A DNA stretch of 21,865 nt, from assembly GCA_029821215.1 (NCBI GenBank), contig JALGTV010000011.1, positions 1 to 21,865 on the forward strand, in the 5' to 3' direction. Under the pieces are notes generated by a model. That model made no database searches. It was not told where the DNA came from and saw only the letters and a program-made list of their open reading frames with translations. A program made the translations under genes and the position numbers. Positions 15,262 through 21,865 of this stretch are shown piece by piece. This DNA comes from Candidatus Zipacnadia bacterium. Lineage in GTDB: Bacteria; Armatimonadota; Zipacnadia; Zipacnadales; Zipacnadaceae. The first letter of the stretch is position 1. The number at the start of each line of letters is the position of its first letter.

Positions 15262-16137
15262 ATGAATATTTTTGTGGTCGGTGACGTAATGTTGGACATA
15301 GATTTGCGGGGTCGCTTCCGGGAAAACTACGAGGGAGCGATCCATTGTATTACCGGTCAGCGGTGGCGATACTACCCAGGAGGAGCCGCCAATGTGGCGG
15401 CGGTGTTGCGATGGCTGGGACACCGGGTCAGCTTGTTTGGGCTGGTGGGACCCGACTGGGCAGCGGTGGAGCTGGAGCGCCTTCTGGGCAACATTAAGCA
15501 CCATTTTCGGTCCCTGCTACCGGCTACTATTGTCAAGCTACGTGCCTATGCCCAAAACAAGCTGATTTGCCGAGTTGATTGCGAGCGACCTGTCTCCATA
15601 GATTGGGCCGCAGAAGCATGCTACCAGCGTGGCCAGCAGGAAGGTATTCCGGATTGCGTGGTATTCAGCGACTACAACAAGGGCGTCTTTGGGCTGCATA
15701 GTCGGGAAGCAGTGCAGCGTATTATCCAGTGGGAGTGCCCGGTCGTAGTTGATCCACGCCCGTGTGATTATCTGGAGATTTGGGATGGCGCTACGGTGGC
15801 TACGCCCAACCTGCGTGAGTCTGAGCAGATAGAAATAAACACCCAGCATCTGATCGTCACCAGCGGCGGGAAAGGAGCCGACTTGTACAGCGGAGGTAAG
15901 GGCCGACATATCCAGTGTTCTCGGGTGGCGGGCGCGCAAATAGTGGGTGCTGGTGACGCTTTTGCCGGCAGCCTGGCGGGCGCGCTGGCCCAGGGACGGG
16001 ATATGTATGAGGCAGCTAAGTTTGCTGTACAGACAGCCACTGATTACGTTTCCCGGCCGCGATGGGAGATCTACCAGCAAGGGGCTCGCGGGTTGGCGGG
16101 CGCCAATTTCTCCTTGAAACCAGGCCATGGCCAGTAG
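15262..16137 (+). CDS. PfkB-family sugar kinase, HldE/RfaE N-terminal-like
   Basis: This 291-residue ribokinase-family enzyme begins NIFVVGDVMLDIDLRG and has GGAANVA at 40-46, both typical of the ADP-heptose pathway kinase HldE (D-glycero-D-manno-heptose-7-phosphate kinase). SDYNKGV, DPRPCDY, ATPNLRE and GAGDAFAGS (about 230-238, with the catalytic Asp) are also in place. It lacks the nucleotidyltransferase half of HldE. The stretch between TPNLRE and the GAGD motif is about 30 residues shorter than usual, missing a helical segment. The substrate is therefore inferred (a heptose phosphate, given the LPS genes next to it) and not certain. The stop overlaps the start of the next gene by 11 bases. 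Confidence 0.75.
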   Translation: MNIFVVGDVMLDIDLRGRFRENYEGAIHCITGQRWRYYPGGAANVAAVLRWLGHRVSLFGLVGPDWAAVELERLLGNIKHHFRSLLPATIVKLRAYAQNKLICRVDCERPVSIDWAAEACYQRGQQEGIPDCVVFSDYNKGVFGLHSREAVQRIIQWECPVVVDPRPCDYLEIWDGATVATPNLRESEQIEINTQHLIVTSGGKGADLYSGGKGRHIQCSRVAGAQIVGAGDAFAGSLAGALAQGRDMYEAAKFAVQTATDYVSRPRWEIYQQGARGLAGANFSLKPGHGQ

Positions 16138-17911
16138 GATTAGATACAGCCTAATAGTTCTGGTGAGTCTGTGGGCGGGCAGTGTACTTGGTGCCCATGG
16201 CCACCAGGATCTACTGCGCTTCACCAGTGGCGTGACCTCGGTTCGGGGCATGACCGTGGGCGAAGTTATGGCCAACGGAAATGTCATTATGAGGTTCCGC
16301 ACCACCACTGGTGCTCCGGTTGGCGACCGGGCGCGCATCGTGGCCCAGCGATTGTACCAAAAGGCTCTGGAGGGTATCGCTGCTACGCAGATTGTGGTGG
16401 CCAAAGAAGGTTCATCGGTCCAGATTCGGGCTGGCGAGGAGTTGCTAGTCACCCCTGACACCCAGACGGCACGGCTTTCCCATTGTAGTAGATCGCAGCT
16501 TGCTGCCCAGTGGGCCGAGCACATTGCGGCGGTATTTGCTTTTCCTTATTTGGCGGTGGACTTACAGGGGCAGTTGCGCGTGCCGGTGGAAGAGATGCGC
16601 CGCATATCCTACGGGGGGCATATTGGCGAGGCGGTAGAGGCTGAGAGTAGCGATCCCGAAGTTGCCGCCGTAGCGGTAGATGCCGAGAGACAGGTCCTAA
16701 TCGTGACCGGCAAAAGCAGTGGAGAGGTGGACATAACTGTCAGTGCCGGGCCGGTGGCGGGTGACTTTCCGGTAGTCTGTCGCCGATGGGCGGGTCATAT
16801 CAATCTCCTGGCCGAGGCGGAAGTCACTGGCCCCAGGATCTCCCCCCCCATTGCTCAGCAAGCAGCTCTGAATGCGATACTGAGTGATGTGAGCATCGCT
16901 CCAGGAGCAAGGGTCTCAGTGGAGCGACTGGAACAGCACGACCAGCGATGGCGGGCAACGGTGCAGATAGCTGGTCAGGGATATTTCACTCGCCGCCAGG
17001 AAGTCATCGTCCGCCCCAAGCTGCTGCCGTGGGCTCAAAGGTCTCCAGCATCTGTCTTGGTCAGCAACCGGCCTGAAAAAGTGAGTGAACCGGGTGTCCT
17101 GCTGCGTCAGGAACTGGCGGCTAACCAGACCAGCAGGGTACTATGGCACCACGACAATGACAGCACTGGGCCACTCACTTTCACCGTGAGTCTTCTTAAC
17201 ACTACTGATGAGCCGGGGCGGGTCCACCTGCTGGGCGACACAGCGGGGCCGGGCCGGGACGAAATACATCTGGGTCATATGGCTATGTACCGCTTCTGGC
17301 AAGCGCTGCTGGATTCGGCCGGGTATGTAGCGGTGATTCCGCCGGGCAAAGTATGGCACCTGTATCAGCAGCCGACTCCCCGGGGACAGTTAGTTAGTGG
17401 ACTGGCCCAGTTGACCAACGTTAGTAGTACACCGTTGGTGGTGGAGGTAACTGCCCAGTGCCGGCCATTCCCGCTACCACTAACTGCGGTAGAGACCCGG
17501 GAGACTGACGAGTTACCGCTGACAGACTTTCAGTACCCAGCTTCCCGGCAGTTATCAGCCGCCCACATTGTGGGCGGCCCCTGGACCTTTGTCCATATCG
17601 GTAAAGGCATGGCACCAGATCAGTTGCCTGGTGACTACGGCGTGACCTACCATATTGATGTTGAGGTGACCAACCCGTTGGACGAGGTGGGGCACTGTGA
17701 GATTGTGGTAACAGCGGCTGGCGGAGCCACCCGGGGCTTGTACCTCATCGGGGAGCGGCTGGTGCATACTGGGTTGTTGCGCCCCAACCAGGAGAAATTA
17801 TTGTATCACCACTCGGTGCCGGCCCACAGCACCACATCCATTCCTATCAAGACTATTCCCCAGTCCGGCTCCAACTACCCAGTTACACTGATAGTACGCA
17901 GCAGCCGCTGA
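16127..17911 (+). CDS. Large secreted protein of unknown function
   Basis: This is a 594-residue protein with a signal peptide (about 1-23, ending near VLGAHG). Residues about 45-137 (GNVIMRFRTTTG, then DRARIVAQRL, then LLVTPDTQTARL and QLAAQWAEHI) match the first domain of the exported protein at 8406-9356. Residues about 147-205 look like a bacterial Ig-like (BIG2) module, with SSDPEVAAVAVD and a SGEVDITV end. The rest is beta-rich and contains GRDEIHLGHMAMYRFWQ and AGYVAVIPPGK, which I recognise as a conserved pattern but cannot name. Its ATG overlaps the kinase stop, so the two are co-translated. The C-terminus lies four bases from the end of the convergent FecR gene. A surface role is inferred only from export and beta-rich content. 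Confidence 0.75.
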   Translation: MASRIRYSLIVLVSLWAGSVLGAHGHQDLLRFTSGVTSVRGMTVGEVMANGNVIMRFRTTTGAPVGDRARIVAQRLYQKALEGIAATQIVVAKEGSSVQIRAGEELLVTPDTQTARLSHCSRSQLAAQWAEHIAAVFAFPYLAVDLQGQLRVPVEEMRRISYGGHIGEAVEAESSDPEVAAVAVDAERQVLIVTGKSSGEVDITVSAGPVAGDFPVVCRRWAGHINLLAEAEVTGPRISPPIAQQAALNAILSDVSIAPGARVSVERLEQHDQRWRATVQIAGQGYFTRRQEVIVRPKLLPWAQRSPASVLVSNRPEKVSEPGVLLRQELAANQTSRVLWHHDNDSTGPLTFTVSLLNTTDEPGRVHLLGDTAGPGRDEIHLGHMAMYRFWQALLDSAGYVAVIPPGKVWHLYQQPTPRGQLVSGLAQLTNVSSTPLVVEVTAQCRPFPLPLTAVETRETDELPLTDFQYPASRQLSAAHIVGGPWTFVHIGKGMAPDQLPGDYGVTYHIDVEVTNPLDEVGHCEIVVTAAGGATRGLYLIGERLVHTGLLRPNQEKLLYHHSVPAHSTTSIPIKTIPQSGSNYPVTLIVRSSR

Positions 17912-17915
17912 CGAC

Positions 17916-18824
17916 TCACTTGGCGACCGCACCGAGGCGCTGCACCGGGCGAATAATGGTGGTAGTTTGGCCATTTACATCAGTGGCCACGGCGCGTACC
18001 GTGAAGACTTGCTGGGCAGCAGGCACCGGTATGTGGATAGAGAACTGGCCGTTAGGCCGAGGGGTAATGGGCTTACCATTGATAGTAAGGGTTGCGCCCT
18101 GTTCGCAGATCCCTGTTACCCGGACTGATTCGCCGCTGAAGGTCTCGTCAAGGCGGGGACGGGTAATTTGCAGGTAAGGGCCCAGGTCCTGGAGGCTGGC
18201 TTCCCACTGCTGATAATCATCGGTAGAAAACTCCGCCAATCGGCCCGCGGTTTCGGCACCACTTAACTGGGCCAGGCGATGAGGGGCTACTTCAATAGAG
18301 GAGCCCTGATCAGTTTGCACCAGGACGCTGCCATCATAGACCGAGACCTGGGTATCGCCTTCAGGGGTCACCTTTATTGAGAAGATGGTACCCCGCACCC
18401 CGGCGGTAGCAGTAGGGGTACGGACCTCAAACTTAGACTGTTGAGAGAGGGTCTTTAGTATCCGAATCCAGATTTGGCCAGCATCAAGTTTGAACAGCGA
18501 TGTCTGGGCCTGGGTGGACCGGTTAAGCTGGCACTTCAGCACGGTCAAAATGGTATTGGGCCCCATTTTAATACGGGTGCCATCAATCCAGTTTAGCATC
18601 AGGGTGCCGGTTGGGCCGGTGGACAGTGTATCGCCGGCGGCGACGTGGGTGGCCTCGCCCAGGGCATGATAATGTTGCTGATCACCAGACTTGACCTGAA
18701 TGGGCCCTGTCGTATTGCTGACATGGGCGATGCGCTGCATCACCACCAAAGACTGGCTCATCAGCAGTCCGATGAGTACCACCATTAAGAACATAAAGAC
18801 AAACAGCACTGCTACCTTGCGCAT
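17916..18824 (-). CDS. FecR-domain exported protein with an Ig-like C-terminal part
   Basis: This 302-residue protein has one N-terminal membrane segment (about 5-28) that anchors it or is cleaved. A FecR domain follows (about 56-175) with GDTLSTGPTGTLML, WIDGTRIKMGP, KLDAGQIWIRI and the hallmark TPTATAGVRGTIFSI near residues 135-150, then YDGSVLV. The C-terminal third (about 215-290) is an Ig-like beta-sandwich (TRPRLDETFSGESVRVTG, then GATLTINGKPI and GQFSIHIPV). GGAGG lies seven bases before the ATG. Here there is no TonB receptor or sigma factor beside it, so it is unlikely to be a classical FecR signal transducer. It is divergent from a CHASE2 adenylate cyclase, a pairing also seen in other phyla. 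Confidence 0.9.
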   Translation of the reverse strand: MRKVAVLFVFMFLMVVLIGLLMSQSLVVMQRIAHVSNTTGPIQVKSGDQQHYHALGEATHVAAGDTLSTGPTGTLMLNWIDGTRIKMGPNTILTVLKCQLNRSTQAQTSLFKLDAGQIWIRILKTLSQQSKFEVRTPTATAGVRGTIFSIKVTPEGDTQVSVYDGSVLVQTDQGSSIEVAPHRLAQLSGAETAGRLAEFSTDDYQQWEASLQDLGPYLQITRPRLDETFSGESVRVTGICEQGATLTINGKPITPRPNGQFSIHIPVPAAQQVFTVRAVATDVNGQTTTIIRPVQRLGAVAK

Positions 18825-18885
18825 GTAGCTACCTCCGCATGCAACCTTGGGTCTACTCAGATAACTTGACCGACCACCTCTTATG

Positions 18886-18906
18886 GTGTCATACTACTAT
18901 TGACAC
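18886..18906. promoter_or_regulatory. Inverted repeat and -35-like box in the FecR/cyclase spacer
   Basis: GTGTCA (18886-18891) and TGACAC (18901-18906) are perfect six-base arms with nine bases between. The right arm overlaps TTGACA (18900-18905), a perfect -35 for plus-strand transcription, although no good -10 lies 17 bases on. On the minus strand TTGCCT (18921-18916) with a 17-base spacer and TAGTAG could serve the FecR gene. A regulator bound here could control both genes. Confidence 0.4.
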
Positions 18907-18964
18907 TTTACCCTCCAGGCAAGCTACTTAAACTGTAGCGAAGTCGGGTATGAGGTCCGACCCA

Positions 18965-20902
18965 ATGACCGACAACCCGCAGGAAACTAAACACAGTCGC
19001 GTCCTGATTTTGCTGGCGATAGCCTGTACCGGAATTATGCTTGTCATCTTCTTCGCCCCGGGGCTGACTGTGCTGGATAAGCTGGAATATCGCACCGTTG
19101 ACTGGCGGTTCCAACTGCGTGGGATCCGGGCCCCGGCTGATGACATTGTCATAGTAGCGATTGACGAAGAAAGCATCAGCCAGGTGGGGAAATGGCCCTG
19201 GTCGCGGCGCAGGTTGGCCGAGTTGACCCAGAGCCTGGCAGAGTGTGGAGCGCGGGCTATCATCTATGACATATTATTGGCCGAGCCGGATACTTCTCCG
19301 GGCGGCGCCCAAAGCGACGCCGCCTTAGTAGCTGCTACCCGCTGCTACCCGCCCGTCTACCATGCTCTGTATGGGCACGGCACAACTGTGAATTCACCTC
19401 AGGTGGCCCCTACCTCTGCTCATCTGGTTCGCCACGGATGGTCGGAGGTCAGGGTTACTGCCGGGCAGGGTCTGAATGCACTGGCGACTGTGTATGAATT
19501 CAGCGGCCTGGGCGGACCTCTTCCTGCTCTATCCGCGGCCAGCGCCGGCCTTGGCTTTACCAATGTTATTGACAGTGGGGATGGTGTATTCCGCTATGTT
19601 GCCCCGGTGGCTAAGTGCGGGGAGCAGTTGTATCCCTGCCTGGCACTGACAGTGGCGGCAGACGTCCTGGAGGTGCAGCCAGAGGAGATTACGGTGCAAC
19701 TGGGCCAAAATATTGACCTGGCCGGCTTGCGAGAAGTGCCCTTAGACCCGGGGGGGCGGATGGTCATCAATTTCGCTGGTCCTGACCATACGTATTCGCA
19801 TATCTCTGCTTATCAGCTCTTAACCGACGAGGACCGTTCAGCGCTACCTGATCTCCAGGATGCCATAGCCGTGGTGGGCGCTACCGCCCCCGGCCTGGGT
19901 GACCTGCGGGCTTGTCCCTTTGGCGGGGTGATGGTGGGGGTAGAAATGCAGGCCAATATCTTGGACAACATAATCAACGCTCACTTCCTTAAGCAGGTCA
20001 GCCCCATAAAGATTGCCTTGATCATACTATTCGTAGGCCTGTCAATTGGAGCGATGTTCGCCCTGGTGGCCACCTCGGGGGCGGTGGCCTATGCCGCCGC
20101 GGTGCTGGTGAGCTACAACCTGGCCTGTATATGGGCTTTCAATACCCGAGGTCTCATCATCAATATGCTGGCTCCTACCCTCACCGTCCTGCTCACTATG
20201 GTGGTGATGGTTACCTACAAGTTGACTGGGGAAGAACGGCGGCGCCAGCGTGTGCACCACGCGCTCAGTCGGTTTGTGCCCAGTCAGATAGTCTCGCAAC
20301 TGGTTGATGAACAAGCCCTTACTACCATGCAGGGCCAGCGGCGGGTGGTCAGTGTGTTGTTCTGTGACATACGCAACTTCACCGTAGCGAGCGAGCGCCT
20401 GGCACCTGAGGACACTGTCAGCCTGCTCAACCGATACTTTCAGTTAATGCATGAGGTCATCTGGGAACTGGGCGGTACCCTGGATAAGTTTATGGGGGAT
20501 GGGCTGATGGCTTTCTTCAACGCCCCCTTGCTACAACCCGATCACGCCCGGTTAGCAGTCGCCACTGCCATTGAAATGCAGCGGCAGATCCGACTGCGGC
20601 AAGCCGAGTGGGAATTCTATGGGATGCCTTCGCTGACCGCGGGCATTGGCATAAGCACCGGAGAAGCCCTGGTCGGCTGTGTAAGCTCTCGGGAGCGGAT
20701 GCAATATACGGTCATTGGTCCGCATGTAAACCTGGCGGCTCGCCTGGAAGAGCTGACCAAGCAGTTTGATGCCCAAATCCTTATCAGCGAATCTACTTAC
20801 GAACAGGTAAAGGAATTTGTGGCTGCCGAGTCGGTAGGTGAAATCACAGTCAAGGGTTTTGCTGCCCCTATCAACGTCTATAGCGTGAAAGTGACAGAGT
20901 AG
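18965..20902 (+). CDS. CHASE2-domain class III adenylate/guanylate cyclase
   Basis: This is a membrane receptor that makes a cyclic nucleotide in the cytoplasm in response to an outside signal. Order: N-terminal membrane segment (about 13-32), extracellular CHASE2 domain (about 35-330, with KWPWSRRRLAEL and DILLAEPD), two or three membrane segments (about 340-420), then the class III cyclase domain (about 455-640). Metal-binding D468 (FCDIRNF) and D512 (GDG) are present. K508 (LDKFMGDG) and T582 (QYTVIG) sit at the purine-specificity sites and favour ATP. N589 and R593 are also in place. P586 replaces the usual Asp in TVIGD, which is not a catalytic residue. ATG 18965 is chosen because GAGGT lies eight bases upstream; the in-frame ATG 18950 has no ribosome site. 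Confidence 0.9.
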   Translation: MTDNPQETKHSRVLILLAIACTGIMLVIFFAPGLTVLDKLEYRTVDWRFQLRGIRAPADDIVIVAIDEESISQVGKWPWSRRRLAELTQSLAECGARAIIYDILLAEPDTSPGGAQSDAALVAATRCYPPVYHALYGHGTTVNSPQVAPTSAHLVRHGWSEVRVTAGQGLNALATVYEFSGLGGPLPALSAASAGLGFTNVIDSGDGVFRYVAPVAKCGEQLYPCLALTVAADVLEVQPEEITVQLGQNIDLAGLREVPLDPGGRMVINFAGPDHTYSHISAYQLLTDEDRSALPDLQDAIAVVGATAPGLGDLRACPFGGVMVGVEMQANILDNIINAHFLKQVSPIKIALIILFVGLSIGAMFALVATSGAVAYAAAVLVSYNLACIWAFNTRGLIINMLAPTLTVLLTMVVMVTYKLTGEERRRQRVHHALSRFVPSQIVSQLVDEQALTTMQGQRRVVSVLFCDIRNFTVASERLAPEDTVSLLNRYFQLMHEVIWELGGTLDKFMGDGLMAFFNAPLLQPDHARLAVATAIEMQRQIRLRQAEWEFYGMPSLTAGIGISTGEALVGCVSSRERMQYTVIGPHVNLAARLEELTKQFDAQILISESTYEQVKEFVAAESVGEITVKGFAAPINVYSVKVTE

Positions 20903-20967
20903 CCACAGATGTTACGGAGGCGTTACTGGCATGTTACAGTATTTATACTCCTGTACTGCGGGCACTC

Positions 20968-20996
20968 TGGACAATTTTGCCGCACTAAAGTATACT
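20968..20996 (+). promoter_or_regulatory. Promoter of the sugar transferase gene
   Basis: TGGACA (20968-20973), a 17-base spacer and TATACT (20991-20996) form a good sigma-70-type promoter 66 bases after the cyclase stop. Transcription would start near 21003, which supports the ATG at 21036 over the one at 20931. Confidence 0.6.
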
Positions 20997-21035
20997 GATA
21001 TACGTATCCAAGGGGGGTGGGGATGTGACCTTGCT

Positions 21036-21641
21036 ATGCGTCTGTACGAAATCAGCAAGCGCGTGCTGGACATCGCCGGAGCGACTGTTGGTCTGATCCT
21101 AACTGCCCCCCTGATGTTGATCATAGCCATTGCTATCAAGCTGGATAGCCCGGGGCCGGTGTTGTTCCGCCATATGCGTCTGGGACAGGATGGCAAGCCG
21201 TTTGCCATGGTCAAGTTCCGGTCCATGTACCAGGATGCCGCTATTCGGCAAGATACCCTTAAGCCGGATAATGACGTAGTCGGCCCCGTCTTTAAGATCC
21301 GCTCCGACCCCCGCATCACCCCGGTAGGCCGCTTCATCCGCAAAGCCAGCATTGATGAGCTTCCCCAACTGTGGCATGTATTACGGGGAGATATGAGCCT
21401 GGTAGGGCCGCGGCCCCCCATTCCCCACGAGGTGGCCGGTTATGAGGCCTGGCAGCGGGAGCGGTTGGCAGTAAAGCCGGGCCTAACCTGTACCTGGCAA
21501 GTCAGTGGGCGGTCGGACGTCCCCTTTGATGAGTGGGTGCGAATGGACATCCAGTATGTTCGCGCCCGCAATATATGGCTGGACCTCAAACTGCTTCTGC
21601 AGACCATTCCTGCCGTAATCACTGGCCGCGGCGCCTATTAG
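21036..21641 (+). CDS. PglC/WbaP-type monotopic phosphoglycosyl transferase
   Basis: This enzyme moves a sugar-1-phosphate from a UDP-sugar to undecaprenyl phosphate, the first step of many polysaccharide or O-antigen repeats, at the inner membrane. At 201 residues from ATG 21036 it is the short, catalytic-core form. Order: basic start (RLYEISKRVLD), re-entrant membrane helix with the SPGPVLFRH exit, the KFRSM motif, the catalytic dyad D107-E108 in SIDELPQLW, then GDMSLVGPRP and the CTWQVSGRS end. A longer reading from ATG 20931 with GGAGG upstream would add 35 odd residues; the promoter inside that stretch and the canonical first residues favour 21036. Together with the BY-kinase it suggests exopolysaccharide or capsule synthesis, though the two lie 17 kb apart. 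Confidence 0.93.
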   Translation: MRLYEISKRVLDIAGATVGLILTAPLMLIIAIAIKLDSPGPVLFRHMRLGQDGKPFAMVKFRSMYQDAAIRQDTLKPDNDVVGPVFKIRSDPRITPVGRFIRKASIDELPQLWHVLRGDMSLVGPRPPIPHEVAGYEAWQRERLAVKPGLTCTWQVSGRSDVPFDEWVRMDIQYVRARNIWLDLKLLLQTIPAVITGRGAY

Positions 21642-21709
21642 GAGCCGGCAAGGCTACGCTGCTGACGGATATTCTGGGCTTCCTGCCCCCTGCCGTACCC
21701 AGGCAGTAT

Positions 21710-21865
21710 CTACAAAGCCAACCGGCGGCTCATATTGCGGCGGTGCAGCCACGTACTGAGCAGCCCTAACACTACGGTGAAGCCAGCCAAGGCGACGAGG
21801 CTGAGCTGGGGACTGAAGTGATTGGTGCCCACCGAGCTGTAGCGAAGTAGCTCAGTGCAGTAAGT
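21710..21865 (-). CDS. C-terminal end of an ABC-2-type transporter permease (partial)
   Basis: Reading in from the right edge on the minus strand, 51 residues are open without a stop until TAG at 21712-21710. They include ELLRYSSVGTNHFSPQLSLV, one hydrophobic helix (LVALAGFTVVLGLLSTWL) and a basic end (HRRNMSRRLAL). The LRY...G.NHFSP pattern followed by a last helix and Arg-rich tail is how ABC-2 export permeases end. The start lies outside the window. The substrate cannot be told. It converges on the sugar transferase with a 68-base gap in which I see no clear terminator. Confidence 0.7.
   Translation of the reverse strand, partial: TYCTELLRYSSVGTNHFSPQLSLVALAGFTVVLGLLSTWLHRRNMSRRLAL

Noticed and set aside
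15538..16524. 328-codon open frame on the minus strand opposite the sugar kinase and the secreted protein
   Set aside because: Its translation resembles no protein, it runs antisense across two well-supported genes, and GC-rich codon use easily leaves such frames open.
18886..18906. CRP-type cAMP site near the cyclase gene
   Set aside because: The arms GTGTCA/TGACAC with a nine-base gap do not fit TGTGA-N6-TCACA.
20931..21035. N-terminal extension of the sugar transferase from ATG 20931
   Set aside because: It has a good ribosome site, but the 35 residues are unlike the family and a strong promoter lies inside this stretch.

Overview
The window looks like chromosome from a diderm (LPS-bearing) bacterium, probably an uncultured lineage. 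It carries an Omp85/BamA assembly protein, an OmpH/Skp-like chaperone, LpxD, a heptose-kinase-like PfkB protein, a tyrosine autokinase for polysaccharide export and a PglC-type sugar transferase. The mix of a DUF3160 secreted protein, a FecR plus CHASE2-cyclase pair and a tyrosine-tailed BY-kinase reminds me of Armatimonadota and similar little-studied phyla. I cannot assign a phylum from sequence alone. There are no rRNA or tRNA genes, CRISPR arrays, insertion sequences or phage genes that I can see.

Layout. (1) 1-4210, minus strand: a DUF3160 secreted protein broken by three frame changes, and upstream of it a Wzc-like BY-kinase whose tyrosine-rich tail lies in a different frame from its kinase domain. 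A good sigma-70-type promoter sits at 4180-4208. (2) 4360-7850: a small Cys-rich ORF overlapping a homocysteine S-methyltransferase (ATGA), then gcvH with its own promoter, a convergent membrane methyltransferase, a LipM-like octanoyl/lipoyl transferase, and what seems to be the remnant of a small gene. GcvH and the LipM-like enzyme probably work together in protein lipoylation. (3) 7944-9356, minus strand: two exported proteins of unknown function sharing a C-terminal domain. (4) 9590-15213, plus strand: an ECF sigma factor followed by bamA, ompH, a coiled-coil lipoprotein and lpxD. This resembles the bamA-skp-lpxD order of proteobacteria, with a sigma factor at the head as if to serve envelope-stress control. 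An ECF-type promoter candidate precedes bamA. (5) 15262-17911: an HldE-like sugar kinase overlapping a large secreted protein of unknown function, which shares a domain with one of the exported proteins of block 3. (6) 17916-20902: a FecR-domain protein and a CHASE2 adenylate cyclase, divergent from a short spacer containing an inverted repeat. (7) 20968-21865: a sugar transferase with its own promoter, then the C-terminal end of an ABC-2-type permease on the minus strand, cut by the window edge.

The points most worth following are the orphan ECF sigma factor heading the outer-membrane biogenesis cluster, the unnamed domains shared by three exported proteins, the uncharacterised coiled-coil lipoprotein between ompH and lpxD, and the concentration of frame-breaking losses in the first 4 kb.
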